This document shows, in pieces, positions 23,940 to 51,289 of a stretch of 64,000 bases of DNA. The stretch is from Perca fluviatilis (lineage: Eukaryota > Chordata > Actinopteri > Perciformes > Percidae): positions 30,176,383 through 30,240,382 of the forward strand of contig NC_053119.1 in assembly GCF_010015445.1 (NCBI RefSeq), in the 5' to 3' direction. The position numbers were made by a program, and so were the translations under genes. The notes beneath the pieces are model-generated. The model searched no databases. It was not told the DNA's origin and saw only the letters and a program-made list of their open reading frames with translations. Positions within the stretch are counted from its first letter, which is position 1; every line of letters starts with the position of its first letter.

Positions 23940-26494
23940 TTTTAAATTACAGTTACTGTAATTTCGCCTAGCATTTATGTTTTCCTTTTCAATTTCTTCA
24001 AACTAATCTGTGCCCCTAGGCCATTTTTTTCTCTGCATGTTTGGAAAGGGGTATATAAACTCTTTATCCCCTCTGAACAAGCTATTTTAAGTTTCTAAAA
24101 CGGGCATATTTGCTCAATGTGTTGCTCATGTTTGATGTTTTGTTCAAACAAATTGTGATAGCCTGTTGCACATGACAGGCAGTCAAAGCTTTAATTGCAT
24201 TGCAAAGATTTGTAATCATCTGTATACCAGGTACTCCCTGTAAACTTCTTTGCCTGATGGCATTTTTAATAGGCTGTCCTGTTGTAGTTGAAATGTGATT
24301 ATAAAAAAATGGGAAAACAGTTTGATGGGGAAAAGGCACATGAAGATCATTTGCAATGGTGTGAACATAATAAAAAGAAAAAAATACCAGAAAGTAGTTT
24401 AATGGGCTTTCCTTGAATTGAAAAATAATTGAAATGTTATAAACAAAATGGGGAATATATATACCACATTCTCCATATTTTTTTCTCACTTCATTAATAA
24501 CATTTAAATCACAAGATCTTTTAGGTATCCTTTTTTGCTAGATAAAATATTTTTATTATTAATTAATTCTTATTTTATGTCAAACTACATGTATCCTCTA
24601 TTCTTAACCTATATTTGCTAATGTTTCTGTCTTCTTATTTTTCTATTTTGTTATGTTAATGGTTAGTCTCTAATAATTGATGATTCCTACTTTAGGGAAA
24701 ACCTCTGGTATCCAATATATAACATTTGTTTCTGATTTTTGTTTAAGCCATAGCCTCCTTTTGCTTATTTAAATTCAATTAAATCCTATCGGATTATTTT
24801 ATTTTTCTGTCCTTAAAATGAAATGCTACTTTCATAGCAAATATTATTGTGAATTCAAATGTATGTGGAGACTGAGTATGAAAAAAAAAGAAGATTTATG
24901 ATGATAACTTCACAGTTGCAAAAAACCCAGTTTCAACACATCATTTGTTTCTTATGATGAAACAAACCCCATCAAACTCAACCAAAGGTACCTTCTCTCT
25001 CAATCTCAGTTTACAGATGTGCAGACTGAGAGCATGAACACTTTGCATTTTTAGAATTAGGACTTACAAAATAATGCTTTATAAGAGGCATTGATTGGTA
25101 ACACGTGAAAAAGATATAATATATATAATATAAGCTAACTGGTACAATAATGGACATTGAAATGGACAGAGGGTCTGAAACAAATAGGTCAAGTTGAAGG
25201 GAGTGTACATACCATAAATATCCATGTTTGGAATGATTAGAGATAACAGAGTGAATGGAATAACAGTCCAAACAAATACAGCTGTTATCAGACAAAATTT
25301 TCACACTTTTTTTCCTTTGAAGATGATAAAATTTATCTCTGGCTGCTGGGAACTCAGTGAGTTTACATGTAATGTGTATGAGCTGACGGAGCTGATTTTT
25401 TTAGGACATTTTTTTAGGAATCATGGCAATATGGCTTTTCTTCATTTTGCCATGTTGCACTATCCTCTTTGTAGTGTCTTGGTCTAGATAAATTTAGTTT
25501 TACTGTTACTAGTGGCGGATGCAGAACCTCACAGATGGGTGGGCCTAGATTAAGTCGAGGTGGGCCTGAATCTAGGCAGTTGTCCCGAATCACATAGTTC
25601 CCGAATCCAGGAAATTATACTAAAGCAGCGGCGTTCTAGGCGTTTTTGCGTTTCTAGGAAGGCGAAGGAATGTCCCGCCCTTATCCACCTCTGATTGGCT
25701 GGTACCCGCTGCCTTCGTTTATTGGATTGGTTAGGTTTAGGCATGAGGAAGGCGATTGGTTAATGTTAGGGTGAGAATACCAGAGTAAGCCAATCAGAGG
25801 TAGGGTAGGGCGGGACATGGCTTCGCCCTCCTAGGAAACATTCGCCTGCGTTTGTGCGTCTCTTTCTGGACTGGTTTAAACCGACAGAAAATTGCCGGAG
25901 CTTGTACTTCTGACCTGCGGGGAGAAATACAGCCTTCACCCCGCACACAGTGAGAGTTTACACACCCAGCTGCAGACATTCACTCCCTGTACTATGTCCA
26001 CTTTCTGTGTGCAGACTCAGAGCCTCAGCAAAAATGAGTGAGTGCAACTTGTTTAGCCATACTAAAGCAAAATCAAGATACCATGACACTTCTAGCGAAC
26101 CTTACCGTTGTTCGTGCCAGATAGCTATAGTGCTACAATGATGTTGCATTGACCAATGAAAACACCAACACACTTAACTTTTTAAATAGTTATCAGGCTT
26201 ACTTATAATGTTACTCTTTTTAACATGTTATAGATAAAATACAACACATACAGTACTAATATCCATGTTTAACTTTACAGAATATAATTGTTTTTCTTTT
26301 GTGAATTTCTGATTGGGTGGGCTGCGCCTTGTGATTTTATATACTGTATGTGTATTTAATGTGTTTCATATGAGGGTTGAAATTAGATGTTATACTGGCC
26401 TATTTTTTTGCACATTTCTTTATTTTAACCAACATATTAAAATGTGTGTCTCCCAGAGGTTCCAAACTATTAAATCTCTCATGAAGCTGGTAGT
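23940..26494. other. AT-rich gene-free stretch
   Basis: Putative intron of the C2 gene. 25500-25960 is GC-richer and repeat-like (TGGCGGATGCAGAACCTCAC start). No coding exon is supported. Confidence 0.35.
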
Positions 26495-27066
26495 CAGGGC
26501 TGGACTGGGACAAAAAATGGGCCCTGGCATTTTTGGCCCAGGCGGCCCATACCCACCGTGATTGGTTAGACCCATTCTCTGCAGACAGTCCTCTTAAAAT
26601 ATGTGTGCATTCTATGATATGAGTTGCCTAGTGTTCTGCGTTCATGTGATAGTTTTGGATCCTTCAAGAGGGGTCTCAAGACTTATCTGTTGATCTTACA
26701 CTTAAATAATTAAATACTTCATTCATTCTTAGAGTAATGATTTGTATATTTATAGTATTTTTGTTATTTTTTATTATTGATATTTTATATTGTATTGTCA
26801 TTATTGTTTTTATTACGATTTTGCTGACAAGTGTATGCTAAATACAATAACCATAACCCTTCCGAAAAGCTACTATAAAGCTGAGAGTAGTATATGCCCT
26901 GGAAAAGAGCTAATTAAGCAATTCAAGGAACACTGATGCTTGTATCAACACTGATCTTATAGTTCACACAGACTTTTCAGCTACCCAACAGGTTCCGCTA
27001 GCATTTTCAATGTAAGCTTAGCAGTTAGGTTACCTGACAGCCACTAACTTTAATGTTACAGCCAAA

Positions 27067-27149
<83 letters not shown>

Positions 27150-27786
27150 CCCTCCCTCCCTCCCTGAGAGTCTGTGTTAATTTGCCTACTCCTTACCACG
27201 TCGTCATCTACTCTCTCTTCCATCTTTTCCTCACTCGCTCCCATGGCCCTGTCATGGTCACTCTCCTCCTCCTCGGCTTTTTCCCTGTCATGATGCAGTT
27301 TCTGCTACTCTGTATAGCCAGCCACCTCTCCTCCTCCTCCTCGGCTTCAGGTAATGCTAATGTTGAAGCAGCTACTACAGCCCCAAACATGTCAGATATT
27401 TTGGCACATTTTGAGGAATCCGCCTGTAGATTCTTAATTTTTATTCTCCCGTAATTTCTCTGCACCTCCCTTGCACTTTGGTGGTCATTTGTCCATTTTA
27501 ACGTGGTTGCTAAACTTCCAGCATAACTACTACAGCTCGTGTCTCAGGGCCGGGAGGCGTGGCCATAGTGGGATTCGTAAATTTGCGGCCCGGAGTGGGG
27601 AAGGGGGTTCCTGGATTTGATTGGGTCAGGCCAGTGCCAATAATGAAAATTAAACAATGGGCCGCTGTGAGTTCTTTATGGGCCGGCGCCCAACAAAAAA
27701 AAGGCCTATTTATCGGCGATTCGGCCCAAAAGTGCATCGGCCCACCGGGAAAATGCCCGGTATGCCAAATGGCCAGTCCAGCCCTG
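26495..27786 (-). mobile_element. hAT element (deleted), 8-bp TSD
   Basis: The 14-bp terminal inverted repeat is perfect: CAGGGCTGGACTGG on the left, its complement on the right. Flanks CTGGTAGT (26487-26494) and CTGGTAAT (27787-27794) match 7 of 8, the hAT target-duplication length. Inside, 27208-27465 on the minus strand encodes SSKCAKISDMFGAVVAAS and an acidic run, like a hAT transposase N-terminus; the rest is lost. A (CA)n tract sits within. Confidence 0.88.
27069..27146. repeat. (CA)n microsatellite inside the hAT element
   Basis: About 39 CA units, followed by (CCCT)n. Confidence 0.98.
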
Positions 27787-28342
27787 CTGGTAATATCCTG
27801 TGTGACATTGAGAGTGTATTGTTGACAGAGCTGTTTTATCTCTGCCTTCCTAAAATCCCACCACTGTCTCAGAGATTTAATATATTGTTTTCAGCTCCTA
27901 AAACCAGGTCTGAGTCTGGTAGACAACATAAAAACCTAAAAACAACCTAAAATTAGCATCACACTGGTAAAAAGTTCTTTTACAAGAGGATGTAGGGTGT
28001 AAATAAAATAAGATCAAATAAATGATAATCCTAAATGATTTGACAAGAGTCAGCTAGTAATATAATGAAGCCTAATAGTGATCCTTAAATTACACCACTT
28101 ACACCAGCTAAGATATCAAACTGCCAATTATTGACTGAAAAAGTGGAATCTGATAGATTATAAACCAGTCTGGGATTGTGCTTTCAATACCAATTTCTTT
28201 CTAAAAACGGCCCACTGTGGAGTAAATTACTGCAGTAGTGTGTCTCAAAAGACCCTCACAAGACACATGATTCATTGCTGTGTAAATCCATGTCCCCAGA
28301 TTAAAATGTTGCTGTTCCTCCCTCACAGCCTCCTGTGAAGCC

Positions 28343-28729
28343 ATGGCCTCCAGTTGTCCCCTCCTGTTGTTGGTCCTGTGCAGTCTGACTGTGGCTGAAG
28401 CCCAGCTAAAGGTGTTTAACATGCGGGCAAGCAATCTTCCCTCCAGCATCCTGGGAACCACAGACAGCTATGTCAAGGGTTTCTGCGGCTCCGCCACTCT
28501 GGGTAAAACGTCTGTTCGCAACAACAACCCAAACCCCTGGTGGGAAGAGGTGTTCACCCACTTCAAGGCAGAGGAGAAAAACATACTGAGGCTTGAGGTT
28601 CATGACAGTGATTTTATCTTCGATGACCTGCTGGGAGTCTGCCAGCGTCAGATCAAGCTGGGAACTCATGAGCATGACTGCTTCCTGGAGAAAGGTGGCA
28701 CGCTCCATTATACCTACACCCTCGGCTGA
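28343..28729 (+). CDS. Small secreted C2-domain protein (perforin-type C2, no pore domain)
   Basis: This is a 128-residue protein. Residues 1-20 form a signal peptide (MASSCPLLLLVLCSLTVAEA), followed directly by a C2 beta-sandwich to the end. Ca2+-binding acidic positions are visible in TTDSYVK and VHDSDFIFDDLLG; NNNPNPWWEE is typical of the perforin C-terminal C2. The MACPF pore-forming domain is absent. Only the coding exon is seen and it is intact; the ATG is preceded by a good acceptor (CCTCCCTCACAG, ends 28328), so the 5' UTR is probably spliced. AATAAA at 28995-29000 closes the transcript. The likely role is Ca2+-dependent lipid binding outside the cell; the biological function is inferred only. 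Similar short C2-only proteins are known to me from fish gene sets as perforin-1-like. Confidence 0.87.
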   Translation: MASSCPLLLLVLCSLTVAEAQLKVFNMRASNLPSSILGTTDSYVKGFCGSATLGKTSVRNNNPNPWWEEVFTHFKAEEKNILRLEVHDSDFIFDDLLGVCQRQIKLGTHEHDCFLEKGGTLHYTYTLG

Positions 28730-28994
28730 GACAGTCGTTAGGCATGTATAAATGTATCTGATGTTAAGTCTTTACATGCAGCTTCCAATTCTCTCAGACT
28801 GGCTGCGAGGAACATTATCATCCTAATAGACTAGCTGTGAGGGCCAAGGTTCTTTGTACCAGATCTATGATTCATCATTTAGGACAGAAAAATATTTACT
28901 CAAACTCAAAATGTAATCAGTAAACCTTGTTCTGGTGACTTTGTCACACTAAACCATTGGCTATTTTACTCTGTTTCCAAGGTTGTCAATAGCA

Positions 28995-29000
28995 AATAAA
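28995..29000 (+). terminator. polyadenylation signal of the C2-domain gene
   Basis: AATAAA 266 bp after the TGA stop, followed by a TGTGTGTT GU-rich element about 25 bp downstream. Confidence 0.6.
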
Positions 29001-31677
29001 CTGTACTGCAACAACCAAACTTGTGTGTTCTCAGTCATTTAGCATAATATTGTGGGTGTGACACATTAATAATTAGATTACCTATTCTATTTGAAAATAG
29101 TTTACCTTCTAAGGCTGACAGAGAGCTTAGTTTAAAAAAATCCACATGAACATTATACAAGTTCTTACACATTCATGAGAATAGGGTACATTCAATGACA
29201 GTCTGGGCATCTGAACACTGGGAATTTTCACAGTGGGCCGCTTGACAAATGTGGCAGATGCAACACAATATATACACATTTTTAAATAAGCCCAGCCTCC
29301 GTTTAAATAAAAATAACCATGTGCTGCGTGGCTGATTGGCCCAGGCATGGGCGCCAGAGCCCTTATATGAGGGATGAAGCTGCCCGTTGATTACAGTCTT
29401 CTTGTTTTTGTTACAAAGTCTCTTTACTGACTGTAAAATATGAAGTTTGACTGCTCGTTTCCCAAGAAACTAGCACACCAAGCATGCCGTGTCATGTTTT
29501 GATTACAACTCATTATATTTACAAAGTTTATATTTTTAGGACTTTATTGTTAAAATACTCTGTGATAAGACATAGTTTTGAGAACATACAATTGGTTTGT
29601 GGATTCTGAAAGCTGAAGATCTAATGTTTTTAAAAAAATCTTCTATAAATAGATGATAATGAAAAAGCAACTTTCTTAACTACAACGTGGGTTGCCCCTG
29701 CTACCTGGGGCTCTCTGGTTCGTAAACAGAAATTGCAAATACATGTAAGCATAAAGAGATCCTCAAGTTTAAATAAACGACTGGTTATTACTGGTTATAA
29801 ACGGTTATTATTAAAGATGGCCCTTTATTATCAGAATACAGCCCTCAGAGTGTGGATAGACCCCTCATCTACAGTCCCATGGAGAGAAATAGAGCAAAAC
29901 CTCACTGGAAGTCTAAGACTGCAGGACCTTGCCTTTACAGGTGTGTCCAAAAAAGTGTATGCTAGCCTATGGCCCTATTATCACCAACACGTTGACCAAA
30001 TTTTAACAGGTGGAGGAGCAATTACGTTACTCCAATAAGTGGCACTTGAACACCCCAATTTGGCACAACATGCACTTAATGTCTGGTAACAAACCTTTTG
30101 TTTGTAACCAGTGGAGTGACAGAGGTATTTATACTTTATACCAGCTATTCAATGAGGAAGGTATGTTAAGTTTTGAAGACTTGAGAGCTAGCTTTGAGGT
30201 CCCTAAGACATCCTTCTTCCTTGATCTTCGTTTAAGATCAGCCCTAAAATGTTATGGAGTACCATGGGGAAACAGTCTTGAGGCGCACCCAATCATTAAA
30301 TGGCTTGTTGATTCTCCTGTGAGAGGATTGGTGTCCAGAATTTATGCTAAACTGATGCAAGTATCCGTAGGAGAACTCCCAATAGTAAAGAAATGGGAGC
30401 AATAGCTGAACCCTGAGGGTAACGTAATTAATTGGGAGACAGTTTGGGACAACATTTCCCACTGTTCCAAGAACCCAAATCACCAGCAGATCCACTTCAA
30501 CATATGCCATAGGACATATTGGACACCTCAGAAGAGATAAGTCTCAAAAGTCATACCCACTCCCTATTGCACATTCTGTCACCCTGAACAAACTGGAACT
30601 TTCCAGCATATGGCCTGGGAGTGTGAACAGGTGCATGAGTTCTGGAATAAAACAACCTCAATAATATCTGATGTGATAGGATGTCGACTTCCTACTGACC
30701 CGATTGTTTTGTTACATAATGATGACTCTAAATTACACCTGCTTGGGAGTCAGAGGAAGATTTGGCTAGCCGGCTCAACCGCAACCAAAAACATTATAGC
30801 TCAGTGCTGGCTCCCCCCCCCCCCACTCGCTTTGTATTAAACAGTGGTTGGCGTACTTCCTAGACATAGTTATGCTCGAGCTCTCTACAGCAAGGATTAA
30901 CAAAGCCAAGTCATCGACTATAGACCTATGGAAAAACGCAGCAGCACAGGTATCGGTCCTGGGGCCTCATTTATAAAAATGTGCGTAGATTCTATTCTGA
31001 AAGATTTCAGAATTTTTGTACGCAAAAACTATATTCTGATTTATAACACCTTGCGGCGCACACCGGTACGCACTCTTCTCGTTATAAATACGACGTGCGT
31101 TACCTTATGCGGTCGTGTACGAGCCTCACGCTCCTCCCAAGGTCGTCCCATATTTGTCCTAATAAGGTCCATGTTAATCAATCAATGAATATTCCAGCCT
31201 TGAAAGGAGCCCTTGATCACCAATCACGAAACGGAAAAATGGGGAGAAACACGATTCAGTGATTGTGAGATCGATGTGCTCCTAACAGAGGTAGAACATC
31301 CTCTTTGGAAGCCGTAACCCCTGTGTAGTGTTCATATTGTTGTTACGCAGCCTTAATACTTAACAGATTTAGCTCAATTACCAATGATATACATAATTTA
31401 TTGTTCATATTTGCCATTTACCCCTGTGAGATCACATTTATGATCATATGATCATTTTCGTTTTTTGTGTGAGAAAGGACATTCAATTATTAAAAAGGTA
31501 AAAAATAGAAACAAGATTTTGGATCATTATTGGTGCAAAACAGGTGAAAGTGCTTGAAATGTGACAATTTGGTAACTTGTATTGTAACTGTGTGGGAATA
31601 GCAGGTGCAGAAAGACAACATTCCCACACACAGACACCAGACACGACCACATAAAGACGCACAGACACACAGACACA

Positions 31678-31678
<1 letters not shown>

Positions 31679-31772
<94 letters not shown>
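31679..31772. repeat. (CA)n microsatellite
   Basis: About 47 units with one CAAA interruption, preceded by degenerate CAGA-rich sequence from 31625. Confidence 0.97.
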
Positions 31773-31773
<1 letters not shown>

Positions 31774-31800
31774 GCGGAGGAAAAGCGCATTTCCTCCGCT
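31773..31800. repeat. Perfect 11-bp hairpin
   Basis: AGCGGAGGAAA, a 6-nt loop (AGCGCA), then the exact complement. It directly follows the CA tract. Confidence 0.95.
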
Positions 31801-32159
31801 GCACGGAGAGTTTGCGGAAAACTGGGAATATTTTTACGCATGGAAATTCTTTATAAATCCCAACTATTGCGAGGAATGTTGCGGCGACAAATTTCACCCT
31901 GCTTCACGCAACTTTTTCTTGCGTAACAGGTTTTATAAATGAGGCCCCTGGTGAGCTCAATACCACAAGAATTAGAAGAGAGTGACTAGGCAAGGTCTGA
32001 TTTTTGTTTTGTTACCTTGTATTTTGGTTTGTTTTGTTTTACTCGAGATCGCACAGGGTGGGGGGTGGGCGAGGGTTTTTTGTTCCTGTTCCATTGTATT
32101 TGTTTGTTCTGTATGTTGTTTGTTCAAAAAAATATAAAACAAATACAAAATTGACATTT

Positions 32160-33660
32160 TGAAATTACTAAATGTATCCTTAATTTTTGTCATGATGCTA
32201 GTATAGCCAGATAAAAGTATCAAACACCTAAAAGGCACCAGAATACAGGGATATAACATCTGTCAACCTTTCTTTCCCAGCCAAATGATTTTGGTCCAGT
32301 TCATTCCAACTTTACATGGGCACCGTCCCTTTCATATCTCAGCAGGGGTGACATTTAGATAAATAGTATAATGGAGCAAGATGGACAAACAAAAAGAGAA
32401 AAAGCTAAAAAGCTGAGAGAGAAGCTGTTGAAGTCCCTTGCGGTAAAAAGTGTTGGTCGCCTGCTCTGTGACACTGACAGAATAATAGAATGATCCTATA
32501 ACACATTTGTTAAATACGATCCAGAATCTTTTTACAGCCTGGATGGGGCAGTTCAATAAAAAAAAGGTTGTTATGCATGAATGTCATAAATCAGATGATC
32601 CTGGAGATCATCGGGAGATGATCATTCCAGGTATTACTGTATATCACAATTCACCACATCATTTAAATACTAAATCACCATTTTCATGAGTCGTTGAAAT
32701 GCTGCTGGTGTGTTATGCAAGCCAAAACCCATATCAGAGAACAAGCCAGATGGTGTTATGACCAAAAATAATTCTAAGCACTTGTGGTTAATGGCACCTG
32801 ACAGTACCCCTTTAATAGATTGAATTTACTCACATACTTTACAGCGCCAACTTCAATCAGCCAATACAGTCAGCAATGGATAGGAATCAGGATTTGTTAC
32901 AGCATTTAACATTGTGAAAATCTGTACATTGTGGTAAATTATCAGATTTTTTCGACAAGCAAACATGGAGAAGCCTTACTAGAAGAAGAGGGTACAGCGA
33001 TGTGGTTATCAAGCATGTTCTTCACTTTAAAATGTTATTTTGCTTCTCTTCAGAGACTTGATAGAATCTATGACATATTTTGGTGTTGCGTTGCGTGAAT
33101 GTTTATTTGTTGAGCAGGTGGCAGCCTTGGCCAGTGTATGTGTGTGAATGATGAATGGTTCCTGTACTATGTAAAAGTGCTTTGAGTAGTTGTTAAGACT
33201 AGAAAAGCGCTATATGAATACAGTTCCATTTACATTTACACACACACACACACACACACACTGAACAAAAGTAACTCACTCTTGTGCCATTAATTTAAGG
33301 ATAGAACATAAAACAGGTTTTGTGGACATAAATGTTAAACATTACAAATAATTTTGATAAACAATTGACTTTACAATTAATAGTTTTAATATGTTTCCTA
33401 TAGTGATTTACGTTTGCAAGACTACTAAAATGTGTACATCATTAAGATGTTGAATTAAAAGCTTCACAAAGAGCTCAGCAAGTTAAGATGTTGAATTAAA
33501 GGACCAGAACATTGTAATTACAAATTACATATGTTAACTATCATCAATAATCATCAATAGTCATCTATAGTCATCAAGGCATAGATATGTCTGAATCAAA
33601 ATGATTGATGTCAGGATGTTGGTGAATTATAAGCTATATTTCAATATCTGTATATTGGTC
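32160..33660. other. Gene-free stretch downstream of the cotransporter
   Basis: 3' flank or 3' UTR. 33150-33262 looks like a dispersed-repeat tail (GCTTTGAGTAGTTGTTAAGA, AAAAGCGCTATATGAATAC) ending in a short (CA)n. Confidence 0.4.
33102..33107 (-). terminator. candidate polyadenylation signal of the cotransporter
   Basis: AATAAA on the minus strand, about 570 bp after the stop codon. It sits in TE-like sequence, so it may not be the one used. Confidence 0.3.
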
Positions 33661-33673
33661 TCGAGAAGACATT

Positions 33674-48527
<14,854 letters not shown>

Positions 48528-48973
48528 CTGGGAGTAAACAAACACACATGGACACAACTATGCATAAAGAAATTGCATATGCGAACATACAAGATTTTCA
48601 ACCTAAAACCCCAAAATAATGAAGAAATTGAAATATATATATATAAAATGCATTTTGTAATCATGAAAATAATTATTTCATGCATATTGTCTGTAACTAT
48701 TACTGACGCTTGTTAATGGTAGAAATAAAATCAATGTTCCAAAATTTTAGCTTATGACTTCCTATAATGTGTCTGCATGTTGTTATTATGGCAACATATC
48801 CATACCCAAATTCATTGTAAATGTTTCAATTAATTCAACTTTTGTCATTATACTTACTTATACGTACAACTAAACCCCAGTCTTGTCAAGATAGTGCAAC
48901 CTGCTAATAATATTTAAAATATACAATATGTAACTGTAAAGGTTATGAACAAAATTCTGCAAGGTAATTTTAA

Positions 48974-49480
48974 GGTTCAGTGGGTAACTTTTATAAAAAT
49001 AACTTTTTGTAATATTTCCTGAAACTGTCGCTATATCCTGACAGTAGCACGTTAGACAGATAAAAAAAAAAAAAAAATCCTCATGTTCCTCTGACTCAAC
49101 CTACTGCTACTGATAGCATTTGCAAGTTTCCACTGTGCCCTAAGATTAACAACCAATCAGATCTGAGGAGTCTCTAACGCAGTGTCAATGACTGCTCACG
49201 AACTGCAGTCAAACTGTAAAATTCGACAGTGTTGAATCTTGATTTATATTTGATCAGCGCTGCCTAGTTTTACAGTTTGACAGCAGTTTACCAGTAGTCA
49301 TTGACACTGCGTTAGAGACACCTCAGCTCTGATTGAATGTTTTCCTTATGCTATTAGGAGTACCAGGAGCAGGCAGAGAAACGTGATTTTTTTTCATTCA
49401 CGTAGTACTGTCTGGATATAGTGACAGTTTGAGCAAATATGACAAAACATTATTTTCTATGAAAGTTACCAACTGTAGCT
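48974..49480. mobile_element. 507-bp near-palindromic MITE, TTAA-flanked
   Basis: TTAA at 48970-48973 and 49481-49484. Ends GGTAACTTT/AAAGTTACC and ACTGTCGCTATATCC/GGATATAGTGACAGT; the middle again pairs (CTCTAACGCAGTGTCAATGA with its complement). Almost the whole element could fold on itself. Confidence 0.88.
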
Positions 49481-49627
49481 TTAAGTGTGTTGTTTTCATA
49501 CAATGTAAACATAGCAGACCTACTGTATACATAATGCAAAGGTATAACTTGAAGAAGCAAAAATATGTAACTCTCATACATTTTTAAAAACACTGTACTT
49601 CAGGACTGTTCACAAGGTGTGGATAGT

Positions 49628-49660
49628 GGCAGTAGTAGTAGTAGTAGTAGTAGTAGTAGA
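49628..49660. repeat. (AGT)n trinucleotide repeat
   Basis: About ten AGT units. Confidence 0.95.
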
Positions 49661-50975
49661 AGACCAACCAGTTGATACAATGTGAACTTTTGCGAACAGG
49701 ACTAAACAAATTTTGCCAATAAAATAATATGCTATGTTTACTGACAATCAACTGACAAGTACTGAAGTTATGTTTCCTTTCCAGGATTGAGGTTTAATGG
49801 GAAACCATTGAACAGCGCCAACTAGGAACTATTATACGTACATTTAATCAGAATAAAGATGTCATGTGTTTTGACTCTGTTAGTAGCTAATGAAACCATG
49901 ATATTCAACCTGTCACTAGCTCAGTCTGTCATACCATACGCTGCTTCAATGAGTCCACCATCAGTCCTGTACCCAAGAGACTAGCCTGCTTGAAATATTA
50001 CCGCCCATAGAATGCTTTGAACGGCTGGTCAAGAATTCAATCTGCTCTTCACTAACCAGGGTCCGTGTACGTTTTGATAGTTTGTTTTTTCGTTTGAACC
50101 ACAAAACAAAATAATGAGAAACCTGCTGTTTTTGGTTTGTCGTTTCAAACCAAAAACAAAGAAACGGTAAAAAAAAGAGCCGTTCTCCGTTTTTGGTTTC
50201 TGAATACAAAAACGAAAAACGACTAAACCAAATTCAAATAACGGTCCGATTTCGGTTTTCTGAAATTCCTTTTTTCATTTCTCCGTTTGAATAGGCTATC
50301 TACATTTAAAAAAAAAGACATGTTGGCCACGTGACCCGGAAGTAATAGTAAATATAGCCAATAGCTTTTAGAACGGTCATAATGTGCAGCATAACGTTAT
50401 ACCAGGGTAACGTTAGAAGAAAAAAAATCAATCAATAAATAAGCTTATATAAACCTGGACCGAAAGAAATATGTTAGCAACAGTAGTTTATTACAGTGAT
50501 TTAATATCGTGCCTATCCACGCATCACTGTCACGTTTAATGAGTGCATTGTTTGGTTCAATACAGTTGGTAATAGTTAACCTAATAACTTATTGTGTGTG
50601 CAGAGTTGTTACTGTTAGCACTATATCATATAGGGGAGAGCAGGGACAGTTTAAATACTTTTTAATTAAATGTAATTTACAAAGCGATCATATCGCACTG
50701 AAAGCTAATATTTTGTCACTAGCAACCTACACCTGTCCTCTGTCAAATACAGTTGCATTTTCGTGCGTTATGTTTCATTCGTCCCTCCTGGTGGGGACGA
50801 TTGAAACAGCATAGGGGGACGAATGAAACATACGGTTTAAGCCATATAAACTTCCCACAACTTCAATATTTTACTACATATCATGAATGGTACTCCCAAA
50901 AGTTGTTATTTCAGATAGATTGATGCTGGGCTATACGTCTTCGTGAATATCTGTTAACAACTCATTGCCGTCACC

Positions 50976-51087
50976 TTTTTTTCTTTTAATGCATTGAAAT
51001 TGTTCTGTTTTTTAATGTTTTATGTAAAGCACTTTGAATTGCCTTGTTGCTGAAATGTGCTATACAAATAAAGCTGCCTTGCCTTGA
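50976..51087 (+). mobile_element. Retroposon 3' tail inserted in one arm
   Basis: GTAAAGCACTTTGAATTGCC, TTGTTGCTGAAATGTGC, TATACAAATAAAGC and TTGCC repeats, a common fish LINE/SINE tail. Absent from the opposite arm at ~52780. Confidence 0.7.
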
Positions 51088-51289
51088 AGCGTGTATGAAG
51101 CGGTTTTTGAAATATCATTGAAATATCATAGCACTGTCGGTGATGATTCTGCCATTTTTATAGCTAGAACAGTATACGTTTTCCCATTTATATCAAGTTT
51201 CTATTGTGGAAAATTACGTTTCACTAGGTTTTGACAACTCGACCCCCTACCTGGTGGGGCCCATTACGGTGGAAACTGTTAGAATTTCA

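Larger units (their letters stand above)
30962..31947. mobile_element. GGGCCTC-TIR non-autonomous DNA transposon (PIF/Harbinger-like)
   Basis: The 16-bp inverted repeat GGGCCTCATTTATAAA is at both ends, flanked by direct CTG (30959-30961, 31948-31950). A 3-bp duplication and GGG termini fit PIF/Harbinger. It holds a piece of another repeat (31327-31620), a (CA)n tract and a perfect hairpin. Confidence 0.8.
29733..32140 (+). mobile_element. L1/Tx1-type LINE 3' fragment, split by a DNA transposon
   Basis: Encodes RVWIDPSSTVPWREIEQNL, QWSDRGIYTLYQLFNEEG, LRSALKCYGVPWG, then a degraded C-terminal finger CTFCHPEQTGTFQHMAWECE. The coding end is cut at VSVL (30960) and resumes at GELNTTRIRRE (31950), followed by the LINE 3' UTR. 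The insertion is the 30962-31947 element. Confidence 0.85.

Noticed and set aside
29360..29410. A second TATA-like promoter (CTTATATGAGG)
   Set aside because: No donor or coding exon follows before the LINE at 29.7 kb.
49961..50209. ETKNGERLFF-type open frames (also at 53380-53610)
   Set aside because: They are inverted copies of the same transposon arm, rich in CGTTTTT motifs; no protein family.
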